This document shows, one piece after another, positions 1-4,849 of a DNA stretch of 10,412 nt. The notes under the pieces are model-generated. The model was given only the letters and a program-made list of their open reading frames with translations. It was not told the DNA's origin and did not search any database. The translations under genes and the position numbers were made by a program. Origin of the DNA: CAZSNT01 sp964607765 (GTDB taxonomy: Bacteria; Verrucomicrobiota; Lentisphaeria; Oligosphaerales; JABHEG01); the NCBI GenBank assembly GCA_964607765.1, contig CAZSNT010000256.1:1-10412 (forward strand). The letters run 5' to 3'. Each line of letters opens with the position of its first letter. Position 1 is the first letter of the stretch.

Positions 1-2
1 CT

Positions 3-35
3 CGCCCCCAAATCGCCCTGCTGTTTCACGCCTGA
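3..35 (+). CDS. possible C-terminal tail of an upstream gene (5' end outside the window)
   Basis: One frame is open from the left window edge to a TGA at 33-35 and would encode the tail RPQIALLFHA. The stop lies 51 bases before the GTG of the next gene on the same strand, so an upstream member of the same gene cluster is plausible. Ten residues are too few to assign a family, and the other frames are also open over this stretch, so this rests only on position and a natural-looking hydrophobic tail. Confidence 0.25.
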   Translation, partial: RPQIALLFHA

Positions 36-86
36 GCCTTGCATCACCATCGTCTCCCGCTTACTGTTTGTTTTAGGGGTATTGCT

Positions 87-1079
87 GTGAAACGCGACGA
101 GATACTGCAAACGAAGCAAGAGTTGATCGCCACGGTCGATCGCGCGGCCGCTGTCGGGCTGATTCGGCAGTTCGAGCGCACGCTCAGCGCGCCGGTCAAC
201 ATTGAGATCAACGTCACCCTTCTCGACCGGCACCGGCAGCCTCGGGCCAAAACGCGCGGTTTCCGTCACGAGGGCTGGCATGACGGGCACCCGCTCCGGA
301 TCGATGCGCCTGAGGACCATTACGAGTTCCCGCCCATACAGCCGGGCACCACGCTCATGACCGGCGCGCTGGCGTCGTCGATCGAGACGCAGCTCGAGCA
401 GTGCCTGGACCGACAGGCCGCAACCCGGTTGCTGCGTCGCATCGAGGAGGGCAAGCATCCTGCCCAGTTCGAGCTCAGAGCCTACTCGCTGTTTCTCGTT
501 GAAGGGCAGGGAACCAACAGGGCCACGCCACTCAACCTGGGGCGGGTCCGGATCGGCACAATCAACTCCCGCGAGATCCGGGTAGTGCCGGTTCCCGACC
601 ACGAGAATGCGTACCATCGCAAGGAGGCCGCCCTGATCGAGGGGCGGTTCAATACTGTCTACGAGCTGGACGACCGCATCGAGGAACTGAACGCACTCCA
701 TGCCGCGGTTGAGCACAGCCCACCAGCCCGCGAGCTCCTCACGCAGCTTGCCGCTGAGCTGACGCTGAAGCCCAAGCGCCTCAGCAGCGTTGTTCGCATC
801 GCGGATCTGATGCCGAGTGACGGACGCCCCGGTGTCTCGGCCGCTACGCGGCGTGCCGGCCTCCTGAGCCGGCTCCTCGCCCCCTTCAGAGGTGACGGCG
901 CAGACTCGGCGCGACAGATCTGGGAGTACCTGCACGTCAATGGCATCAGTCATTTCGAAAACCCAGTACTGCGTTCCGGTACGACAGTCTACTGCGGCAC
1001 GCTTCGGGCCGAACTGGCCACCAAACTCAGGCTGCGTGATCCGCGTCTGATCGCCAATATCGATGTGGATTTGCTGTGA
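87..1079 (+). CDS. hypothetical protein coupled to a radical SAM gene
   Basis: I do not recognise this 330-aa protein. GTG at 87 is preferred over an in-frame ATG at 39 because AGGGG (75-79) sits 7 bases upstream, while the extra 16 residues look unlike a natural N-terminus. The product appears soluble, with no signal peptide or membrane segment. The N-terminal part alternates charged and beta-prone stretches (EINVTLLDRH, the aromatic DHYEFPPIQPG). A helical, Glu/Arg-rich middle (about residues 195-240) could form a short coiled coil. The C-terminal 50 residues (QIWEYLHVNG onward) look like a small winged-helix or substrate-binding module, but that is only an impression. The stop overlaps the start of the radical SAM gene by four bases (GTGA), so the two are probably co-translated and this protein may be its partner or substrate-presenting subunit. 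Coding status is secure; function is not. Confidence 0.8.
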   Translation: MKRDEILQTKQELIATVDRAAAVGLIRQFERTLSAPVNIEINVTLLDRHRQPRAKTRGFRHEGWHDGHPLRIDAPEDHYEFPPIQPGTTLMTGALASSIETQLEQCLDRQAATRLLRRIEEGKHPAQFELRAYSLFLVEGQGTNRATPLNLGRVRIGTINSREIRVVPVPDHENAYHRKEAALIEGRFNTVYELDDRIEELNALHAAVEHSPPARELLTQLAAELTLKPKRLSSVVRIADLMPSDGRPGVSAATRRAGLLSRLLAPFRGDGADSARQIWEYLHVNGISHFENPVLRSGTTVYCGTLRAELATKLRLRDPRLIANIDVDLL

Positions 1080-2035
1080 GTGCCTCCTACACCATCGGGC
1101 GGGACTACGCCGCCGCGCTGGACCATCTACAGGCGGCTCAGCGCCTGCTCTCCGACCACTTCGTCTACCTCAGTGAACGTGTGGGCGGACTGGACGCCGT
1201 GCTTCGAGCGCGTGTTCCTGAAGCCGAGGCATCCCCGCAACACGGCCAACCTGCGCGTGGCACGTGGGAGTGGGTCGAGGCCGTGGCGGACTGCATGCTC
1301 GGATGCGTGCACGATTGCCGGTACTGCTACGCCAAAGCGGAGAGTGTCGGCAACGGTGAGTGCACGCCCGAAGGCTGGCGGCGGGAGACGCCCATCCCGG
1401 GGCAGCTCCGGTTCCGCGCGAAGTCAGCCACCCCCCAACGTGTCATGTTCCCCACGAACCACGATGTGACGCCGGCGAATCTCGCGTGCTGTCTGCGGGC
1501 GATCCGCGGTCTGCTGGATCGGGGCCTCGAAACACTTATTGTCACAAAGCCGACACCGGCATGCATCGAGCGCATCTGTGCGGAGTTCGCAACGAACCGC
1601 GAGCGGCTGATGTTCCGGTTCACCATCGGCTCAGCGGATGACGCGGTCTTGAGCTTCTGGGAGCCCGGCGCACCCGCTTACTCAGCCCGTCTGGCAGCAC
1701 TGCGCCTGGCGTTCGATGCGGGATTCCGCACCAGCGTATCCTGTGAGCCGATGCTCGACGCCGACATTGGGCGCGTGATCGAGCAGGTGCGGCCGTTCGT
1801 TACCGATGCGGTGTGGGTCGGGACGGCTAACCGCATGCTCGACCGCGTTCGTGCAAACTGCCCGGACGATGCTGCGGCGCTCAGCCGTGCCCGCGAACTC
1901 GACGCACTGCACTGCGCGGACTTCGTCTGGCAGCTTTACCAGCGTTACGAGCGCGATCCCATGCTCAAGTGGAAAGAGAGCATCAAGAGGATCGTGGGGC
2001 TGCCGCTGTCCCTGATGCCCGTCGCGGACCGGTGA
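1076..2035 (+). CDS. radical SAM protein, spore photoproduct lyase-like (COG1533 type)
   Basis: The 319-aa product carries the radical SAM signature C-x3-C-x2-C at C77, C81 and C84 (CVHDCRYCYA), which binds a [4Fe-4S] cluster and cleaves S-adenosylmethionine to a 5'-deoxyadenosyl radical. The flanking YCYA, the later VTKPTP stretch (about residue 160) and the SCEPML motif (about residue 222) match the layout of spore photoproduct lyase and related 'DNA repair photolyase' COG1533 proteins. An extra cysteine (C73) just before the cluster motif and a CC pair near residue 139 are notable. The roughly 70-residue N-terminal extension before the cluster is not typical of the shortest family members. 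GTG at 1076 overlaps the preceding stop, indicating translational coupling; no strong ribosome binding site is visible. The substrate is unknown: the family repairs thymine dimers in spores, but most homologues are uncharacterised. A DUF5131-like (phage Gp37/Gp68) relationship is an alternative because of the EPML-type motif. Confidence 0.8.
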   Translation: MSASYTIGRDYAAALDHLQAAQRLLSDHFVYLSERVGGLDAVLRARVPEAEASPQHGQPARGTWEWVEAVADCMLGCVHDCRYCYAKAESVGNGECTPEGWRRETPIPGQLRFRAKSATPQRVMFPTNHDVTPANLACCLRAIRGLLDRGLETLIVTKPTPACIERICAEFATNRERLMFRFTIGSADDAVLSFWEPGAPAYSARLAALRLAFDAGFRTSVSCEPMLDADIGRVIEQVRPFVTDAVWVGTANRMLDRVRANCPDDAAALSRARELDALHCADFVWQLYQRYERDPMLKWKESIKRIVGLPLSLMPVADR

Positions 2036-2047
2036 GAGTGCTCTCAC
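2032..2047. repeat. perfect 7-bp inverted repeat over the radical SAM stop codon
   Basis: GTGAGAG (2032-2038) and CTCTCAC (2041-2047) are exact reverse complements around a 2-base centre. The palindrome includes the TGA stop of the radical SAM gene. No T-run follows, so it is a poor intrinsic terminator; a protein-binding site or an mRNA 3'-end hairpin is equally possible. Confidence 0.5.
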
Positions 2048-2101
2048 TCGCCCCTGCCGCAGAGCTCTGCATCTACTCCATGTTTATGTCTCAGGATGTT
2101 T

Positions 2102-2140
2102 AAAACAAGGGGTTGTTTTGGTTGTAGAAGTGCGTATAGT
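2102..2140 (+). promoter_or_regulatory. possible sigma70 promoter overlapped by a palindrome, upstream of the ATPase gene
   Basis: AAAACAA (2102-2108) and TTGTTTT (2113-2119) form a perfect 7-bp inverted repeat around GGGG. The right arm contains TTGTTT (2113-2118), which with TATAGT (2135-2140) at 16-base spacing resembles a -35/-10 pair. Initiation would fall near 2147, about 85 bases before the ATG of the ATPase gene. The AT-rich patch stands out in GC-rich surroundings. An operator over the -35 box, perhaps autoregulatory, is the inference. The hairpin would be weak as RNA because it has only one G-C pair per stem. Confidence 0.35.
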
Positions 2141-2230
2141 TATCCTTGATGAGATCGTGTGCCCAGGACGCAGAAGGCGGCGACGCCGTCCGACGGTCGA
2201 GTTGGGGCGGAGGGAAAGGACGTCGAGCCG

Positions 2231-3616
2231 ATGAAACGCGACGCCGAGCAACGCCTGCTGCGATGGCATGCCAGGGCGAAGCGGAAGCCGCTGGTCATTC
2301 GCGGCGCCCGTCAGGTGGGCAAATCGACGCTGGTACGGAACTTTGCGCGTGACCGCGGCTTGCGCTTGGTCGAGATCAACCTCGAGCGCCATCGCCGCCT
2401 GAACACCGTGTTCGAGTCGATGCGTACCGAAGAGATCCTCCACGAACTCTCTTTCGCAGCCGGCGGGGCCAGTCTCGTGCCACCGGACACCGTACTCTTC
2501 CTCGATGAGATCCAGGCAACACCGGCGGCGATACCGTTCCTCCGGTACCTGTACGAAGACGTTCCGGACCTACCAGTCATCGCGGCCGGCTCGCTACTCG
2601 AGTTCGTTCTGGCCGAGCATAGTTTTTCCATGCCCGTGGGACGAATCGAGTACCTGTTTCTCGGTCCAGTCACATTCTTCGAGTTCCTGGGGGCCGCCGG
2701 CCACAGCGCTTTCCGGAAACTGCTCAGCAGCTACGCTCCCGGCTGTCAATTGCCGGGAACCGCGCACAGGAGACTGCTGGAACTGCTTCGTACCTATTTC
2801 CTTGTCGGTGGCATGCCCGAAGCAGTCGCAACCTATATCGAGACGCGCACACTTGCCGACGTGTTCGACGTGCATTCGGCCATCATCGAGACGTACCTGG
2901 ACGACTTCGGTAAGTACGCACGTCAGGCTCAGCTGACGGCTCTGCAGACGGTGTTCAACTACGTGCCTTCGTCCATCGGCCGGAAAGTCAAGTATGCGCG
3001 GGTTGACAGGACGTTGCCAGCGCGTGCGGTGAAAGCGGCGATCGATCTGTTGGCCAAAGCGGGGGTCATCACCCGTGCCTACCACACGTCTGCGTCGGGG
3101 ATGCCGCTGCGCGCGGGAGTGGACCACAGAGCCTACAAGCTCTACTTCCTGGATGTGGGGCTGATGAACAGTGTATGCGGCACCAGACGGATCGCCTTGC
3201 CCGACATGACCAGTCAGCGGTTTGTGAACGAGGGCACGATCGCCGAACAATTCGTTGCCCAACACCTGCTGCATGCCGGCCCGGCAAACGCATCGCCGGA
3301 GCTCAATTACTGGCTGCGCGAAGGGAGAGCGACGAACGCCGAGGTGGATTTCCTGATTGTTGCGTCGGGCCACGTGCTGCCCGTGGAGGTCAAGGCGGGA
3401 AAGAGCGGCGCCCTCAAGTCTCTGCATCTGTTCGCGCACCAGAAGAACGCGGCATCCGCCATCCGCCTCGACCTCAACCCCCCATCACGCCAGCAGGTCT
3501 GCTGCCGGCTGGCCCTCGGTGGGCAGAACTCGGTTGAGGTAAGTTACGAACTGACCTCTCTACCTGTCTACATGGCAGGCCTGCTGACCCCGGAGTGGCC
3601 CCCTGACGACCTCTGA
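2231..3616 (+). CDS. AAA-type ATP-binding protein with DUF4143 C-terminal region
   Basis: The 461-aa product is a member of the large ATP-binding/DUF4143 family. A Walker A motif GARQVGKST lies at residues 25-33 and a Walker B TVLFLDEIQ at 87-95. These are followed by the family's AGSLLEF stretch, the GRIEYLFLGPVTFFEFL segment and a C-terminal half containing YLDDFGKYARQ, a winged-helix-like region and the LYFLDVGLMN motif. Near the C-terminus, EVDFLI and LPVEVKAG reproduce the D...ExK spacing of a PD-(D/E)XK nuclease fold, as is usual for DUF4143. The length is slightly above the family norm (about 380-430 aa) because of roughly 40 extra C-terminal residues. ATG at 2231 is chosen because a purine-rich GGGAAAGGA lies about 10 bases upstream; a GTG at 2159 would add 24 unlike residues. 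The biological role of the family is unsettled, though it is common in accessory regions. The gene stands apart from the radical SAM pair, with a 195-base intergenic region. Confidence 0.9.
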   Translation: MKRDAEQRLLRWHARAKRKPLVIRGARQVGKSTLVRNFARDRGLRLVEINLERHRRLNTVFESMRTEEILHELSFAAGGASLVPPDTVLFLDEIQATPAAIPFLRYLYEDVPDLPVIAAGSLLEFVLAEHSFSMPVGRIEYLFLGPVTFFEFLGAAGHSAFRKLLSSYAPGCQLPGTAHRRLLELLRTYFLVGGMPEAVATYIETRTLADVFDVHSAIIETYLDDFGKYARQAQLTALQTVFNYVPSSIGRKVKYARVDRTLPARAVKAAIDLLAKAGVITRAYHTSASGMPLRAGVDHRAYKLYFLDVGLMNSVCGTRRIALPDMTSQRFVNEGTIAEQFVAQHLLHAGPANASPELNYWLREGRATNAEVDFLIVASGHVLPVEVKAGKSGALKSLHLFAHQKNAASAIRLDLNPPSRQQVCCRLALGGQNSVEVSYELTSLPVYMAGLLTPEWPPDDL

Positions 3617-3631
3617 CCAGCGGATGCTCAG

Positions 3632-3683
3632 GACAGGGCATGACCCGGCTTTGGTTGCCGGGTTCCTGCGCGCCGAGGGCGTA
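3632..3683. repeat. degenerate fragment of the GIY-YIG cassette boundary
   Basis: Bases 3632-3651 closely match the start-codon region of the intact GIY-YIG cassette (4182-4201, GGGCATG then CCCGGCTT). Bases 3669-3683 match its 3' boundary (GCGCGCCGAGG then CGTATCAG), with one inserted G. The piece between is shortened relative to the 55-bp spacer seen downstream. It contains a 7-bp hairpin, ACCCGGC (3643-3649) with GCCGGGT (3657-3663), which could serve as a weak terminator for the ATPase gene although no T-run follows. I read it as the decayed left edge of the tandem array. Confidence 0.5.
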
Positions 3684-3787
3684 TCAGAGGCGTTTTGCGG
3701 CGAAGGCTCGTCCGGAATGGGACTTGAGGTAGCGTTCGAAGGCAAGCGCCCGCTCTCGGTCAGTGAACGCGATGTGGGTCTTGATGC
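3684..3787 (-). CDS. GIY-YIG nuclease, truncated copy 1 (5' part lost in assembly gap)
   Basis: Only the C-terminal 34 residues are visible before the N run, from IKTHIAFTDRERALAFERYL to the stop at 3684-3686. The nucleotides 3681-3787 match 3940-4046 of the intact copy at 105 of 107 positions. Both differences (3708/3967 and 3732/3991) are synonymous, changing Arg codons only. The protein segment is therefore identical to the intact copy, including the catalytic Glu (FERYLK). The gene is probably complete in the real genome and broken only by the gap, rather than being a pseudogene. Confidence 0.7.
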
Positions 3788-3887
3788 NNNNNNNNNNNNN
3801 NNNNNNNNNNNNNNNNNNNNNNNNNNNNNNNNNNNNNNNNNNNNNNNNNNNNNNNNNNNNNNNNNNNNNNNNNNNNNNNNNNNNNNN
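3788..3887. other. assembly gap (100 N)
   Basis: The run of exactly 100 undetermined bases is a conventional placeholder. It falls inside a tandem repeat. The bases before it align to 4046 of the next unit and the bases after it align to 4204, so a simple tandem would need about 157 bases here, plus possibly whole extra 316-bp units. The true sequence and its length are not given by this assembly. Confidence 0.97.
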
Positions 3888-4258
3888 TCTCCGACTACGC
3901 CGCGGCAGTCTTCGCTTGGCGGTTCTGGCGCGCCGAGGCGTATCAGAGGCGTTTTGCGGCGAAGGCCCGTCCGGAATGGGACTTGAGGTACCGTTCGAAG
4001 GCAAGCGCCCGCTCTCGGTCAGTGAACGCGATGTGGGTCTTGATGCGCCACGGTGCGTACTTTGCGGTGTGCGGGACCTTCTCTGCGTTGTGGTATTGCA
4101 GCCGTTCTTCGACGGTCAGGTCTGTGAACCCGGTGTAGTAACGCGTGGGGCGGGAGAGGGACTGGAGGATGTACACGGTATGATAGGGCATGGCCCGGCT
4201 TCGTCTCCGACTACGCCGCGGCAGTCTTCGCTTGGCGGTTCTGGCGCGCCGAGGCGTA
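3888..4258. repeat. tandem repeat unit (316 bp) carrying a GIY-YIG gene, plus start of the next unit
   Basis: Bases 3888-3942 recur without change at 4204-4258, an offset of 316 bases, and bracket the intact GIY-YIG gene. The 55-bp spacer holds a CAGTCTTCGCTTGGCGG arm and an AscI-type GGCGCGCC palindrome. In the last repeat the sequence diverges exactly at 4259, where tRNA-like sequence begins instead of the GIY-YIG 3' end. The array is therefore: decayed edge (3632), copy 1 (interrupted by N), copy 2, terminal spacer. Confidence 0.85.
3943..4191 (-). CDS. small GIY-YIG nuclease family protein, intact copy 2
   Basis: The 82-aa protein has the full small GIY-YIG (YhbQ/URI-like) layout: VYI at residues 6-8 and YYTG at 18-21 (the GIY and YIG strands), catalytic-type Arg30 in VEERLQYHN, a PW pair at 47-48, and Glu66 in AFERYLKS as the metal-ligand glutamate. 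The family folds as a compact metal-dependent DNA endonuclease domain. Single-domain members of 80-100 aa are very common, often multicopy, and mostly of unknown role. ATG at 4189-4191 is the natural start, with TATCATACCG upstream in place of a good Shine-Dalgarno sequence. It lies antisense to the surrounding genes and sits inside a tandem repeat unit flanked by inverted arms (3906-3922 and 4277-4293), which suggests a cassette that spreads or amplifies as a unit. Family assignment is secure; biological role is not known. Confidence 0.88.
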   Translation of the reverse strand: MPYHTVYILQSLSRPTRYYTGFTDLTVEERLQYHNAEKVPHTAKYAPWRIKTHIAFTDRERALAFERYLKSHSGRAFAAKRL

Positions 4259-4293
4259 GCTCAAGGCTCGGTAGAGCCGCCAAGCGAAGACTG
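4222..4293. repeat. 17-bp perfect (21-bp near-perfect) inverted repeat at array end
   Basis: CAGTCTTCGCTTGGCGG at 4222-4238 and its exact reverse complement at 4277-4293 enclose 38 bases. Four more pairs (4239-4242 with 4273-4276, one of them G-T) extend the stem to 21 bp. The same left arm is also present at 3906-3922, so the right arm can equally bracket the whole GIY-YIG unit. The hairpin loop contains the tRNA-like D-arm. It could be a bidirectional terminator, a recombination end or a folded RNA. Confidence 0.8.
4250..4277 (+). other. tRNA-like 5' part with canonical D-arm (not a functional tRNA)
   Basis: T4257 and A4258 correspond to tRNA positions 8 and 9. GCTC (4259-4262) and GAGC (4274-4277) form a 4-bp D-stem around an 11-base loop that has A at the position-14 place, GG at 4270-4271 (18-19) and A at position 21. 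Downstream a weak 5-bp anticodon-like stem can be drawn (4279-4283 with 4291-4295, one mismatch), but the base at position 33 is C rather than T. The T-arm that follows lies on the opposite strand. This is a tRNA-derived remnant or mimic, not an intact gene. Confidence 0.45.
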
Positions 4294-4319
4294 GTACCGG
4301 AGGTGGGGATCGAACCCAC
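4292..4319 (-). other. tRNA 3' end fragment, candidate attachment (att) site
   Basis: Read on the minus strand, 4319 to 4292 gives a perfect T-arm (stem GTGGG/CCCAC, loop TTCGATC fitting the conserved TTCRANY pattern). The 7-base acceptor strand CTCCGGT, discriminator A and an encoded CCA follow. The rest of a tRNA is absent: a matching 5' acceptor strand ACCGGAG with D- and anticodon arms is not found on the minus strand at higher coordinates in this window. Integrases of genomic islands commonly recombine in tRNA 3' ends and leave such a fragment at the end distal to the restored tRNA. The orientation predicts that the inserted DNA lies to the right, from about 4320 onward. Isotype cannot be assigned. 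Confidence 0.6.
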
Positions 4320-4401
4320 GAGAAGGTCTATTTCACTACACGTTCAGTGTAAGCTACTTCCGTATCCATCATTTTCATAACGAAATACTTGCGAATCTGC
4401 T

Positions 4402-4449
4402 GGCATGGCCTTCTATGGCCCTCCATGACCTTCCACGACCCTCCATGCG
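4402..4449. repeat. 10-bp phased direct repeats (about 4.5 units)
   Basis: Successive 10-base blocks from 4401 read, in part, ..GCATGGCC, TTCTATGGCC, CTCCATGACC, TTCCACGACC and CTCCATGCGA, with consensus YTCCATGRCC. The period equals one helical turn, so the units would present the same face to a bound protein. They lie about 80-130 bases from the tRNA 3' fragment, where integrase arm-type or excisionase sites often occur. No open reading frame uses them convincingly. Confidence 0.7.
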
Positions 4450-4456
4450 AGGAGGA

Positions 4457-4477
4457 AATGTGGGGAAAATGTGGGGA
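4457..4477. repeat. AATGTGGGGA direct repeat pair, 11-base spacing
   Basis: AATGTGGGGA occurs at 4457-4466 and again at 4468-4477 with a single base between, immediately after the 10-bp repeats. A purine-rich GAGGAGGAAATG precedes it. The doublet resembles the short direct repeats that act as arm-type binding sites beside island attachment sites, but that role is inferred from position only. Confidence 0.6.
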
Positions 4478-4849
4478 AGTCGCGACGGATGATGCCCATG
4501 CGACCAACTCCCGGCGCTTTCCCTTTACTCATAGGTGCAGACAGGCGGGGAGACCATCGGCACTCGGTTTTCTGACCGATCACTGTAGCCAACGCTGTGG
4601 CGACACAAGCGTCTGGTAGGAAATGCTGGCTTGAGAGTCTATACTAGGTCCGGTGAGGACAGGGCGGGATGTCGGTAGGGGCGACGACCGAGTGCTCCCA
4701 TGGCAAAGAGCAGCAACCAAGGTTCGGCGGGGTGTCAAAATCACCATGGCACGCTCAATACACTGCCATGTAGCGTCCCGTGGTCCGTCGATGCTGCATC
4801 GGTCCGCCTGTGTCGGTGGTAGCGCCCGTGCAGATGAGATGGCAAGTTG
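4478..4849. promoter_or_regulatory. non-coding leader of the defence operon with several inverted repeats
   Basis: No convincing gene is seen in these 370 bases. TATACT (4640-4645) is the best -10 hexamer, but no good -35 lies at the right distance, so the promoter is tentative. CCATGGCA occurs at 4698-4705 and 4744-4751, and the reverse complement TGCCATG at 4764-4770, making a 7-bp inverted repeat with 12-base spacing between 4745 and 4770. CGATGCTGCATCG (4789-4801) is a palindrome around a single T, 48 bases before the first gene's ATG. Such elements suit operator sites controlling a potentially toxic operon. Confidence 0.4.

Noticed and set aside
39..86. N-terminal extension of the first gene from ATG 39
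   Set aside because: The extra residues look unlike coding sequence, and AGGGG sits at ideal distance from GTG 87.
1076..2035. TcmP/DUF5131 (phage Gp37/Gp68) pair for the first two genes
   Set aside because: The cluster motif CVHDCRYCYA and the TKP/CEPML layout favour the spore-photoproduct-lyase-like group, and the partner protein lacks a three-Cys-partner signature. It is kept only as an alternative.
2594..3439. 281-codon open frame on the minus strand
   Set aside because: It is antisense to the DUF4143 ATPase gene, whose motifs are unmistakable. Its composition (many Arg, His, Gln) is typical of a reverse-strand shadow in GC-rich DNA.
3643..3663. Intrinsic terminator after the ATPase gene
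   Set aside because: The hairpin is 7 bp but has no following T-run, and the sequence is better explained as a degraded copy of the GIY-YIG cassette edge.
4250..4319. A complete functional tRNA gene on either strand
   Set aside because: The D-arm is on the plus strand and the T-arm on the minus strand. The plus-strand anticodon-like loop lacks T at position 33, and no minus-strand 5' half is present.
4402..4477. CRISPR array
   Set aside because: Repeats are 10-11 bases with no spacers of CRISPR length, and no cas gene is nearby.
4190..4492. Plus-strand frames reading through the tRNA fragment (VPEVGIEPTR-type peptides)
   Set aside because: This peptide pattern arises from translating the complement of a tRNA T-arm and is a known source of false gene calls. 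The DNA is better explained by the tRNA 3' end.
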